DNA of 64,000 bases from Plantago major (lineage: Eukaryota; Streptophyta; Magnoliopsida; Lamiales; Plantaginaceae): assembly GCA_026545765.1 (NCBI GenBank), contig CM048844.1:74357590-74421589 (forward strand), read 5' to 3'. Below, one piece after another: positions 36,081-50,230 of this stretch. The notes below the pieces were generated by a model. The model did not search any database. It was not told the DNA's origin and worked only from the letters and a program-made list of their open reading frames with translations. Every line of letters starts with the position of its first letter. The first letter of the stretch is position 1. The position numbers were made by a program, and so were the translations under genes.

Positions 36081-39000
36081 CAATATGTGCGTTGAATAGG
36101 TTTTATACTACAAACAATGTCATGTGAATAAAATTTGACACAATCTAACTCTATCGAGTGTTTCACAAAAAATCGTGTACTACCCCCTTTGAGTTTTATT
36201 GAAGACAACAGGTCACGGAAATACGTTTTTAAATCGAGGTTCGATGAACCAAAATAATTCAATATGTGCGTAGAATATGTTTTATATCACAAACCTTGTC
36301 ATGTGAATAAAATTTGATAAAAACTAATCCCATGGAATGTTTTCACAAAAAACCGTGTACTAACCCCTTTGGGTTTTCTCGAAAACCAGATGTTTCAAAA
36401 ATACATTTTTAATTCGAGGTTCGATCAACCAAAATAGTTCAACATGTGCGTAGAATAGGTTTTATACCACAAACCATGTCATGTGAATAAAATTTGACAC
36501 AAACTAACTCTATCGAGTGTTTCACAAAAAATCGTATACTACCCTCTTTGAGTTTTATTGAAGACAATAGGTCACGGAAATACATATTTATATCGAGGTT
36601 CGATGAACCAAAATAGTACAATATAATAGAATAAGTTTTATACCACAAACTTTGTCATTTGAATAAAATTTGACACAAACTAATCCCATGGAATGTTTTC
36701 ACAAAACACTGAATACTAACCCCTTTGGGTTTTTTCGAAAATTGGATGTCTCAAAAATAAGTTTTTAATTCGAGGTTCGATCAACCAAAATAGTTGAATA
36801 TGTGCGTAGAATAGGTTTTATACCACAAACCAGGTCATGTAAATAAAATTTCACACAAACTAACTCTATCGAGTGTTTCACAAAAAATCGTGTACTACCC
36901 CCTTTGAGTTTTATTGAAGGCAATAGGTCACGGAAATACGTTTTTAAATCGAGGTTCGATTAACCAAAATAGTTCAATATGTGCGTTGAATAGTTTTTAT
37001 ACCACAAACCATGTCATTAGTATAAAATTTGACACAAACTAACCCCATTGAGTGTTTTCACAAAAAACCGTGTACTAACTCCTTTGGGTTTTCTCGAAAA
37101 CCAGATGTCTCAAAAATACATTTTTAATTCGAGGTTCGATCAACCAAAATAGTTCAACATGTGCGTAGAATAGGTTTTATACCACAAACCATGTCATGTG
37201 AATAAAATTTGACACAATCTAACTCTATCGAGTGTTTCACAAAAAATCGTGTACTACCCCCTTTGAGTTTTATTGAAGACAACAGGTCACGTAAATACGT
37301 TTTTAAATCGAGGTTCGATGAACCAAAATAATTCAATATGTCCGTAGAATAGGTTTTAAATCACAAACCATGTCATGTGAACAAAATTTGATAAAAACTA
37401 ATCCCATTGAGTGTTTTCACAAAAAACTGTGTACTAACTCCTTTGGGTTTTCACGAAAACTAGATGTAACAAAAATACGTTTTTAGTTCGAGGTTCGATC
37501 AACCAAAATAGTTCAACATGTGCATAGAATAGGTTTTATACCACAAACCATGTCATGTAAGTAAAATTTGACACAAACTAACTCTATCGAGTGTTTCTTT
37601 AAAAATTGTGTACTACCCCCTTTGAGTTTTATTGAAGACAACAGGTCACTGAAATACGTTTTTAAATCGAGATTCCATGAACGAAAATAGTTCAATATGT
37701 GCGTTGAATAGTTTTTATACCACAAACCATGTCATGTGAATAAAATTTGACACAAACTAACCCCATTGAGTGTTTTCACAAAAAATCGTGTACTAACCAC
37801 TTTGGGTTTTCTCGGAAACTAGATATCTCAAAAATACGTTTTTAATTCGAAGTTCGGTCAACCAAAATAGTTCAACATGTGCGTAGAATAGGTTTTATAC
37901 CACAAACTATGTCATGTGAATAAAATTTGACACAAACTAATTCTATCGAGTGTTTCACAAAAAATCGTGTAATACCCCGTTTGAGTTTTATTGAAGACAA
38001 CAGGTCACCGAAATACATTTTTAAATCGAGGTTGCATGATCCAAAATAGTTCAATATGTGCGTTGAATAGGTTTTATACTACAAACAATGTCATGTGAAT
38101 AAAATTTGACACAATCTAACTCTATCGAGTGTTTCACAAAAAATCGTGTACTACCCCCTTTGAGTTTTATTGAAGACAACAGGTCACGGAAATACGTTTT
38201 TAAATCGAGGTTCGATGAACCAAAATAATTCAATATGTGCGTAGAATATGTTTTATACCACAAACCTTGTCATGTGAATAAAATTTGATAAAAACTAATC
38301 CCATGGAATGTTTTCACAAAAAACCGTGTACTAACCCCCTTTGGGTTTTCTCGAAAACCAGATGTTTCAAAAATACGTTTTCAATTCGAGGTTCGATCAA
38401 CCAAAATAGTTCAACATGTGCGTAGAATAGGTTTTATACCACAAACCAAGTCATGTGAATAAAATTTGACACAAACTAACTCTATCGAGTGTTTCACAAA
38501 AAATCGTATACTACCCTCTTTGAGTTTTATTGAAGACAATAGGTCACGGAAATACGTATTTATATCGAGGTTCGATGAACCAAAATAGTACAATATGTGC
38601 GTAGAATAAGTTTTATACCACAAACTTTGTCATTTGAATAAAATTTGACACAAACTAATCCCATGGAATGTTTTCACAAAACACTGAATACTAACCCCTT
38701 TGGGTTTTTTCGAAAATTGGATGTCTCAAAAATAAGTTTTTAATTCGAGGTTCGATCAACCAAAATAGTTGAATATGTGCGTAGAATAGGTTTTATACCA
38801 CAAACCATGTCATGTAAATAAAATTTCACACAAACTAACTCTATCGAGTGTTTCACAAAAAATCGTGTACTACCCCCTTTGAGTTTTATTGAAGGCAATA
38901 GGTCACGGAAATACGTTTTTAAATCGAGGTTCGATTAACCAAAATAGTTCAATATGTGCGTTGAATAGTTTTTATACCACAAACCATGTCATTAGAATAA

Positions 39001-42000
39001 AATTTGACACAAACTAACCCCATTGAGTGTTTTCACAAAAAACCGTGTACTAACCCCTTTGGGTTTTCTCGAAAACCAGATGTCTCAAAAATACATTTTT
39101 AATTCGAGGTTCGATCAACCAAAATAGTTCAACATGTGCGTAGAATAGGTTTTATACCACAAACCATGTCATGTGAATAAAATTTGACACAATCTAACTC
39201 TATCGAGTGTTTCACAAAAAATCGTGTACTACCCCCTTTGAGTTTTATTGAAGACAACAGGTCACGTAAATACGTTTTTAAATCGAGGTTCGATGAACCA
39301 AAATAATTCAATATGTGCGTAGAATAGGTTTTAAACCACAAACCATGTCATGTGAACAAAATTTGATAAAAACTAATCCCATTGAGTGTTTTCACAAAAA
39401 ACTGTGTACTAACCCCTTTGGGTTTTCACGAAAACTAGATGTCACAAAAATACGTTTTTAATTCGAGGTTCGAGCAACCAAAATAGTTCAACATGTGCAT
39501 AGAATAGGTTTTATACCACAAACCATGTCATGTAAGTAAAATTTGACACAAACTAACTCTATCGAGTGTTTCTTTAAAAATTGTGTACTACCCCCCTTTG
39601 AGTTTTATTGAAGACAACAGGTCACTGAAATACGTTTTTAAATCGAGATTCGATGAACGAAAATAGTTCAATATGTGCGTTGAATAGTTTTTATACCACA
39701 AACCATGTCATGTGAATAAAATTTGACACAAACTAACCCCATTGAGTGTTTTCACAAAAAATCGTGTACTAACCACTTTGGGTTTTCTCGGAAACTAGAT
39801 ATCTCAAAAATACGTTTTTAATTCGAAGTTCGGTCAACCAAAATAGTTCAACATGTGCGTAGAATAGGTTTTATACCACAAACTATGTCATGTGAATAAA
39901 ATTTGACACAAACTAATTCTATCGAGTGTTTCACAAAAAATCGTGTAATACCCCGTTTGAGTTTTATTGAAGACAACAGGTCACCGAAATACATTTTTAA
40001 ATCGAGGTTGCATGATCCAAAATAGTTCAATATGTGCGTTGAATAGGTTTTATACTACAAACAATGTCATGTGAATAAAATTTGACACAATCTAACTCTA
40101 TCGAGTGTTTCACAAAAAATCGTGTACTACCCCCTTTGAGTTTTATTGAAGACAACAGGTCACGGAAATACGTTTTTAAATCGAGGTTCGATGAACCAAA
40201 ATAATTCAATATGTGCGTAGAATATGTTTTATACCACAAACCTTGTCATGTGAATAAAATTTGATAAAAACTAATCCCATGGAATGTTTTCACAAAAACG
40301 TGTACTAACCCCTTTGGTTTTCTCGAAAACCAGATGTTTCAAAAATACGTTTTCAATTCGAGGTTCGATCAACCAAAATAGTTCAACATGTGCGTAGAAT
40401 AGGTTTTATACCACAAACCAAGTCATGTGAATAAAATTTGACACAAACTAACTCTATCGAGTGTTTCACAAAAAAATATACTACCCTCTTTGAGTTTTAT
40501 TGAAGACAATAGGTCACGGAAATACGTATTTATATCGAGGTTCGATGAACCAAAATAGTACAATATGTGCGTAGAATAAGTTTTATACCACAAACTTTGT
40601 CATTTGAATAAAATTTGACACAAACTAATCCCATGGAATGTTTTCACAAAACACTGAATACTAACCCCTTTGGGTTTTTTCGAAAATTGGATGTCTCAAA
40701 AATAAGTTTTTAATTCGAGGTTCGATCAACCAAAATAGTTGAATATGTGCGTAGAATAGGTTTTATACCACAAACCAGGTCATGTAAATAAAATTTCACA
40801 CAAACTAACTCTATCGAGTGTTTCACAAAAAAAATGTACTACCCACTTTGAGTTTTATTGAAGGCAATAGGTCACGGAAATACGTTTTTAAATCGAGGTT
40901 CGATTAACCAAAATAGTTCAATATGTGCGTTGAATAGTTTTATACCACAAACCATGTCATTAGAATAAACTTTGACACAAACTAACCCCATTGAGTGTTT
41001 TCACAAAAAACCGTGTACTAACCCCTTTGGTTTTCTGAAAACCGGATGTCTCAAAATACGTTTTTAATTCGAGGTTCGATCAACCAAAATAGTTCAACAT
41101 GTGCGTAGAATAGGTTTTATACCACAAACCATGTCATGTGAATAAAATTTGACACAATCTAACTCTATCGAGTGTTTCACAAAAAATCGTGTACTACCCC
41201 CTTTGAGTTTTATTGAAGACAACAGGTCACGTAAATACGTTTTTAAATCGTGGTTCGATGAACCAAAATTATTCAATATGTGCGTAGAATAGGTTTTAAA
41301 TCACAAACCATGTCATGTGAACAAAATTTGATAAAAACTAATCCCATTGAGTGTTTTCACAAAAAACTGTGTACTAACTCCTTTGGGTTTTCACGAAAAC
41401 TAGATGTAACAAAAATACGTTTTTAGTTCGAGGTTCGATCAACCAAAATAGTTCAACATGTGCATAGAATAGGTTTTATACCACAAACCATGTCATGTAA
41501 GTAAAATTTGACACAAACTAACTCTATCGAGTGTTTCTCAAAAAATTGTGTACTACCCCCCTTTGAGTTTTATTGAAGACAACAGGTCACTGAAATACGT
41601 TTTTAAATCGAGATTCCATGAACGAAAATAGTTCAATATGTGCGTTGAATAGTTTTTATACCACAAACCATGTCATGTGAATAAAATTTGACACAAACTA
41701 ACCCCATTGAGTGTTTTCACAAAAAATCGTGTACTAACCACTTTGGGTTTTCTCGGAAACTAGATATCTCAAAAATACGTTTTTAATTCGAAGTTCGGTC
41801 AACCAAAATAGTTCAACATGTGCGTAGAATAGGTTTTATACCACAAACTATGTCATGTGAATAAAATTTGACACAAACTAATTCTATCGAGTGTTTCACA
41901 AAAAATCGTGTAATACCCCGTTTGAGTTTTATTGAAGACAACAGGTCACCGAAATACATTTTTAAATCGAGGTTGCATGATCCAAAATAGTTCAATATGT

Positions 42001-43250
42001 GCGTTGAATAGGTTTTATACTACAAACAATGTCATGTGAATAAAATTTGACACAATCTAACTCTATCGAGTGTTTCACAAAAAATCGTGTACTACCCCCT
42101 TTGAGTTTTATTGAAGACAACAGGTCACGGAAATACGTTTTTAAATCGAGGTTCAATGAACCAAAATAATTCAATATGTGCGTAGAATATGTTTTATACC
42201 ACAAACCTTGTCATGTGAATAAAATTTGATAAAAACTAATCCCATGGAATGTTTTCACAAAAAACCGTGTACTAACCCCCTTTGGGTTTTCTCGAAAACC
42301 AGATGTTTCAAAAATACGTTTTCAATTCGAGGTTCGATCAACCAAAATAGTTCAACATGTGCGTAGAATAGGTTTTATACCACAAACCAAGTCATGTGAA
42401 TAAAATTTGACACAAACTAACTCTATCGAGTGTTTCACAAAAAATCGTATACTACCCTCTTTGAGTTTTATTGAAGACAATAGGTCACGGAAATACGTAT
42501 TTATATCGAGGTTCGATGAACCAAAATAGTACAATATGTGCGTAGAATAAGTTTTATACCACAAACTTTGTCATTTGAATAAAATTTGACACAAACTAAT
42601 CCCATGGAATGTTTTCACAAAACACTGAATACTAACCCCTTTGGGTTTTTTCGAAAATTGGATGTCTCAAAAATAAGTTTTTAATTCGAGGTTCGATCAA
42701 CCAAAATAGTTGAATATGTGCGTAGAATAGGTTTTATACCACAAACCAGGTCATGTAAATAAAATTTCACACAAACTAACTCTATCGAGTGTTTCACAAA
42801 AAATCGTGTACTACCCCGTTTGAGTTTTATTGAAGGCAATAGTTCACGGAAATACGTTTTTAAATCGAGGTTCGATTAACCAAAATAGTTCAATATGTGC
42901 GTTGAATAGTTTTTATACCACAAACCATGTCATTAGTATAAAATTTGACACAAACTAACCCCATTGAGTGTTTTCACAAAAAACCGTGTACTAACTCCTT
43001 TTGGTTTTCTCGAAAACCAGATGTCTCAAAAATACGTTTTTAATTCGAGGTTCGATCAACCAAAATAGTTCAACATGTGCGTAGAATAGGTTTTATACCA
43101 CAAACCATGTCATGTGAATAAAATTTGACACAATCTAACTCTATCGAGTGTTTCACAAAAAATCGTGTACTACCCCCTTTGAGTTTTATTGAAGACAACA
43201 GGTCACGTAAATACGTTTTTAAATCGTGGTTCGATGAACCAAAATTATTC
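36080..43250 (+). repeat. 11-mer higher-order repeat, ~1.97 kb, between three and four copies
   Basis: The same marker monomers return at 36080, 38051, 40027 and 41992 (spacings 1971, 1976, 1965) and at 37872, 39848 and 41813 (1976, 1965). Eleven monomers of 179.5 bp give 1,974 bp. Within a unit, rare variants such as AGGTTGCATGATCC, AGATATCTCAAAAA and ACAAACTATGTCATG sit at the same place, so units were copied as blocks. The copy around 40.3-41.0 kb has several one- to four-base losses in homopolymers. Confidence 0.85.
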
Positions 43251-46200
43251 AATATGTGCGTAGAATAGGTTTTAAATCACAAACCATGTCATGTGAACAA
43301 AATTTGATAAAAACTAATCCCATGGAGTGTTTTCACAAAAAACTGTGTACTAACCCCTTTGGGTTTTCACGAAAACTAGATGTCTCAAAAATACGTTTTT
43401 AATTCGAGGTTCGAGCAACCAAAATAGTTCAACATGTGCGTAGGATAGGTTTTTTGTACCACAAACCATGTCATGTAAATAAAATTTGACACAAACTAAC
43501 TCTATCGAGTGTTTCACAAAAAATCGTGTACTATACCTCCTTTGAGTTTTATTGAAGACAACAGGTCGCTGAAATACGTTTTTAAATCGAGGTTCGATTA
43601 ACCAAAATAGTTCAATATGTGCGTTGAATAGTTTTTATACCACAAACCATGTCATGTGAATAAAATTTGACATAAACTAACCCCATTGAGTGTTTTCACA
43701 AAAAACCGTGTACTAACCCCTTTGGGTTTTCTCGAAAACTAGATGTCTCAAAAATACGTTTTTAATTCAAGGTACGATCAACCAAAATAGTTCAACATGT
43801 GCGTAGAATAGGTTTTATACCACACACCATGTCATGTGAATAAAATTTGACACAAACTAACTCTATCGAGTGTTTCACAAAAAATCGTATACTACCCCCT
43901 TTGAGTTTTATTGAAGACAATAGGTCATGGAAATGCGTATTTAAATCGAGGTTCGATGAACCAAAATAGTTAAATATGTGCGTAGAATAAGTTTTACATC
44001 ACAAACCTTGTCATTTGAATAAAATTTGACACAAACTAACCCCATGGAATGTTTTCACAAAAAACTGTATACTAACCCCATTGGGTTTTCTCGAAAATTG
44101 GATGTCACAAAAATACGTTTTTAATTCGAGGTTCGAGCAACCAAAATAGTTTAACATGTGCGTAGGATAGGTTTTTTGTACCACAAACCATGTCATGTAA
44201 ATAAAATTTGACACAAACTAACTCTATCGAGTGTTTCACAAAAAATCGTGTACTATACCTCCTTTGAGTTTTATTGAAGACAACAGGTCGCTGAAATACG
44301 TTTTTAAATCGAGGTTCGATTAACCAAAATAGTTCAATATGTGCGTTGAATAGTTTTTATACCACAAACCATGTCATGTGAATAAAATTTGACATAAACT
44401 AACCCCATTGAGTGTTTTCACAAAAAATGTACTAACCCCTTTGGGTTTTCTCGAAAACTAGATGTCTCAAAAATACGTTTTAAATTCAAGGTACGATCAA
44501 CCAAAATAGTTCAACATGTGCGTAGAATAGGTTTTATACCACACACCATGTCATGTGAATAAAATTTAACACAAACTAACTCTATCGAGTGTTTCACAAA
44601 AAATCGTATACTACCCCCTTTGAGTTTTATTGAAGACAATAGGTCACGGAAATACGTATTTAAATCGAGGTTCGATGAACCAAAATAGTTAAATATGTGC
44701 GTAGAATAAGTTTTACACCACAAACCTTGTCATTTGAATAAAATTTGACACAAACTAACCCATGGAATGTTTTCACAAAAAACTGTATACTAACCCCATT
44801 GGGTTTTCTCGAAAATTGGATCTCTACAAAATACGTTTTTAATTCGAGGTTCGATCAACCAAAATAGTTCAACATGTGCGTAGAATAGGTTTTATACCAT
44901 AAACCATGTCCTGTGAATAAAATTTGACACAAACTAAACCCATGGAATGTTTTCACAAAAAACTATATACTAACCCCTTTGGGTTTTCACGAAAACTAGA
45001 TGTCTCAAAAATACATTTTTAATTCGAGGTTCGAGCAACTAAAATAGTTCAACATGTGCGTAGGATAGGTTTTTTGTACCACAAACCATGTCATGTAAAT
45101 AAAATTTGACACAAACTAACTCTATCGAATGTTTCACAAAAAATCGTGTACTACCTCCTTTGAGTTTTATGGAAGACAACAGGTCGCTGAAATACGTTTT
45201 TAAATCGAGGTTCGATTAACCAAAATAGTTCAATATGTGCGTTGAATAGTTTTTATACCACAAACCATGTCATGTGAATAAAATTTGACATAAACTAACC
45301 CCATTGAGTGTTTTCACAAAAAACCGTGTACTAACCCCTTTTTGGTTTTCTCGAAAACTAGATGTCTCAAAAATACGTTTTTAATTCAAGGTACGATCAA
45401 CCAAAATAGTTCAACATGTGCGTAGAATAGGTTTTATACCACACACCATGTCATGTGAATAAAATTTAACACAAACTAACTCTATCGAGTGTTTCACAAA
45501 AAATCGTATACTACCCCTTTGAGTTTTATTGAAGACAATAGGTCACGGAAATACGTATTTAAATCGAGGTTCGATGAACCAAAATAGTTAAATATGTGCG
45601 TAGAATAAGTTTTACACCACAAACCTTGTCATTTGAATAAAATTTGACACAAACTAACCCCATGGAATGTTTTCACAAAAAACTGTATACTAACCCCATT
45701 GGGTTTTCTCGAAAATTGGATCTCTCAAAAATAGGTTTTTAATTCGAGGTTCGATCAACCAAAATAGTTCAACATGCGTAGAATAGGTTTTATACCATAA
45801 ACCATGTCCTGTGAATAAAATTTGACACAAACTAACCCCATGGAATGTTTTCACAAAAAACTATACTAACCCCTTTGGGTTTTCACGAAAACTAGATGTC
45901 TCAAAAATACATTTTTAATTCGAGGTTCGAGCAACTAAAATAGTTCAACATGTGCGTAGGATAGGTTTTTTGTACCACAAACCATGTCATGTAAATAAAA
46001 TTTGACACAAACTAACTCTATCGAATGTTTCACAAAAAATCGTGTACTACCTCCTTTGAGTTTTATTGAAGGCAACAGGTCGCTGAAATACGTTTTTAAA
46101 TCGAGGTTCGATTAACCAAAATAGTTCAATATGTGCGTTGAATAGTTTTTATACCACAAACCATGTCATGTGAATAAAATTTGACATAAACTAACCCAAT

Positions 46201-49200
46201 TGAGTGTTTTCACAAACCCCTTTGGGTTTTCTCGAAAACTAGATGTCTGAAAAATACGTTTTTAATTCAAGGTACGATCAACCAAAATAGTTCAACATGT
46301 GCGTAGAATAGGTTTTATACCACAAACCATGTCATGTGAATAAAATTTGACACAAACTAACTCTATCGAGTGTTTCACAAAAAATCGTATACTACCCCCT
46401 TTGAGTTTTGTTGAAGACAATAGGTCACGGAAATACGTATTTAAATCAAGGTTCGATGAACCAAAATAGTTAAATATGTGCGTAGAATAAGTTTTACACC
46501 ACAAACCTTGTCATTTGAATAAAATTTGACACAAACTAACCCCATGGAATGTTTTCACAAAAAACTGTATACTAACCCCATTGGGTTTTCTCGAAAATTG
46601 GATGTCTCAAAAATAGGTTTTTAATTCGAGGTTCGATCAACCAAAATAGTTCAACATGTGCGTAGAATAGGTTTTATACCACAAACCATGTCATGTGAAT
46701 AAAATTTGACACAATCTAACTCTATCGAGTGTTTCACAAAAAATCGTGTACTACCCCCTTTGAGTTTTATTGAAGACAACAGGTCACGTAAATACGTTTT
46801 TAAATCGTGGTTCGATGAACCAAAATTATTCAATATGTGCGTAGAATAGGTTTTAAATCACAAACCATGTCATGTGAACAAAATTTGATAAAAACTAATC
46901 CCATTGAGTGTTTTCACAAAAAACTGTGTACTAACTCCTTTGGGTTTTCACGAAAACTAGATGTCACAAAAATACGTTTTTAATTCGAGGTTCGAGCAAC
47001 CAAAATAGTTCAACATGTGCGTAGGATAGGTTTTTTGTACCACAAACCATGTCATGTAAATAAAATTTGACACAAACTAACTCTATCGAGTGTTTCACAA
47101 AAAATCGTGTACTATACCTCCTTTGAGTTTTATTGAAGACAACAGGTCGCTGAAATACGTTTTTAAATCGAGGTTCGATTAACCAAAATAGTTCAATATG
47201 TGCGTTGAATAGTTTTTATACCACAAACCATGTCATGTGAATAAAATTTGACATAAACTAACCCCATTGAGTGTTTTCACAAAAAACCGTGTACTAACCC
47301 CTTTGGGTTTTCTCGAAAACTAGATGTCTCAAAAATACGTTTTTAATTCAAGGTACGATCAACCAAAATAGTTCAACATGTGCGTAGAATAGGTTTTATA
47401 CCACACACCATGTCATGTGAATAAAATTTGACACAAACTAACTCTATCGAGTGTTTCACAAAAAATCGTATACTACCCCCTTTGAGTTTTATTGAAGACA
47501 ATAGGTCATGGAAATGCGTATTTAAATCGAGGTTCGATGAACCAAAATAGTTAAATATGTGCGTAGAATAAGTTTTACATCACAAACCTTGTCATTTGAA
47601 TAAAATTTGACACAAACTAACCCCATGGAATGTTTTCACAAAAAACTGTATACTAACCCCATTGGGTTTTCTCGAAAATTGGATGTCACAAAAATACGTT
47701 TTTAATTCGAGGTTCGAGCAACCAAAATAGTTTAACATGTGCGTAGGATAGGTTTTTTGTACCACAAACCATGTCATGTAAATAAAATTTGACACAAACT
47801 AACTCTATCGAGTGTTTCACAAAAAATCGTGTACTATACCTCCTTTGAGTTTTATTGAAGACAACAGGTCGCTGAAATACGTTTTTAAATCGAGGTTCGA
47901 TTAACCAAAATAGTTCAATATGTGCGTTGAATAGTTTTTATACCACAAACCATGTCATGTGAATAAAATTTGACATAAACTAACCCCATTGAGTGTTTTC
48001 ACAAAAAACCGTGTACTAACCCCTTTGGGTTTTCTCGAAAACTAGATGTCTCAAAAATACGTTTTAAATTCAAGGTACGATCAACCAAAATAGTTCCACA
48101 TGTGCGTAGAATAGGTTTTATACCACACACCATGTCATGTGAATAAAATTTAACACAAACTAACTCTATCGAGTGTTTCACAAAAAATCGTATACTACCC
48201 CCTTTGAGTTTTATTGAAGACAATAGGTCACGGAAATACGTATTTAAATCGAGGTTCGATGAACCAAAATAGTTAAATATGTGCGTAGAATAAGTTTTAC
48301 ACCACAAACCTTGTCATTTGAATAAAATTTGACACAAACTAACCCATGGAATGTTTTCACAAAAAACTGTATACTAACCCCATTGGGTTTTCTCGAAAAT
48401 TGGATCTCTACAAAATACGTTTTTAATTCGAGGTTCGATCAACCAAAATAGTTCAACATGTGCGTAGAATAGGTTTTATACCATAAACCATGTCCTGTGA
48501 ATAAAATTTGACACAAACTAAACCCATGGAATGTTTTCACAAAAAACTATATACTAACCCCTTTGGGTTTTCACGAAAACTAGATGTCTCAAAAATACAT
48601 TTTTAATTCGAGGTTCGAGCAACTAAAATAGTTCAACATGTGCGTAGGATAGGTTTTTTGTACCACAAACCATGTCATGTAAATAAAATTTGACACAAAC
48701 TAACTCTATCGAATGTTTCACAAAAAATCGTGTACTACCTCCTTTGAGTTTTATGGAAGACAACAGGTCGCTGAAATACGTTTTTAAATCGAGGTTCGAT
48801 TAACCAAAATAGTTCAATATGTGCGTTGAATAGTTTTTATACCACAAACCATGTCATGTGAATAAAATTTGACATAAACTAACCCCATTGAGTGTTTTCA
48901 CAAAAAACCGTGTACTAACCCCTTTTTGGTTTTCTCGAAAACTAGATGTCTCAAAAATACGTTTTTAATTCAAGGTACGATCAACCAAAATAGTTCAACA
49001 TGTGCGTAGAATAGGTTTTATACCACACACCATGTCATGTGAATAAAATTTAACACAAACTAACTCTATCGAGTGTTTCACAAAAAATCGTATACTACCC
49101 CTTTGAGTTTTATTGAAGACAATAGGTCACGGAAATACGTATTTAAATCGAGGTTCGATGAACCAAAATAGTTAAATATGTGCGTAGAATAAGTTTTACA

Positions 49201-50230
49201 CCACAAACCTTGTCATTTGAATAAAATTTGACACAAACTAACCCCATGGAATGTTTTCACAAAAAACTGTATACTAACCCCATTGGGTTTTCTCGAAAAT
49301 TGGATCTCTCAAAAATAGGTTTTTAATTCGAGGTTCGATCAACCAAAATAGTTCAACATGTGCGTAGAATAGGTTTTATACCATAAACCATGTCCTGTGA
49401 ATAAAATTTGACACAAACTAACCCCATGGAATGTTTTCACAAAAAACTATATACTAACCCCTTTGGGTTTTCACGAAAACTAGATGTCTCAAAAATACAT
49501 TTTTAATTCGAGGTTCGAGCAACTAAAATAGTTCAACATGTGCGTAGGATAGGTTTTTTGTACCACAAACCATGTCATGTAAATAAAATTTGACACAAAC
49601 TAACTCTATCGAATGTTTCACAAAAAATCGTGTACTACCTCCTTTGAGTTTTATTGAAGACAACAGGTCGCTGAAATACGTTTTTAAATCGAGGTTCGAT
49701 TAACCAAAATAGTTCAATATGTGCGTTGAATAGTTTTTATACCACAAACCATGTCATGTGAATAAAATTTGACATAAACTAACCCCATTGAGTGTTTTCA
49801 CAAAAAATCGTGTACTAACCCCCTTTGGGTTTTCTCGAAAACTAGATGTCTGAAAAATACGTTTTTAATTCAAGGTACGATCAACCAAAATAGTTCAACA
49901 TGTGCGTAGAATAGGTTTTATACCACAAACCATGTCATGTGAATAAAATTTGACACAAACTAACTCTATCGAGTGTTTCACAAAAAATCGTATACTACCC
50001 CCTTTGAGTTTTGTTGAAGACAATAGGTCACGGAAATACGTATTTAAATCAAGGTTCGATGAACCAAAATAGTTAAATATGTGCGTAGAATAAGTTTTAC
50101 ACCACAAACCTTGTCATTTGAATAAAATTTGACACAAACTAACCCCATGGAATGTTTTCACAAAAAACTGTATACTAACCCCATTGGGTTTTCTCGAAAA
50201 TTGGATGTCTCAAAAATACGTTTTTAATTC
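43070..50230 (+). repeat. ~3.58-kb tandem segmental duplication within the satellite
   Basis: Landmarks at 43070, 44011 and 44511 return at 46651, 47592 and 48092, each displaced by 3,581 bp (20 monomers). Shared rare variants include AATCGTGGTTCGATGAACC with AAATTATTC, GGTCATGGAAATGCG and TTGGATCTCTACAAAATACG. The displacement rises to about 3,603 at 46292/49895 because the left copy has short losses. The duplication therefore postdates most variants of the 5-mer. Confidence 0.85.
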
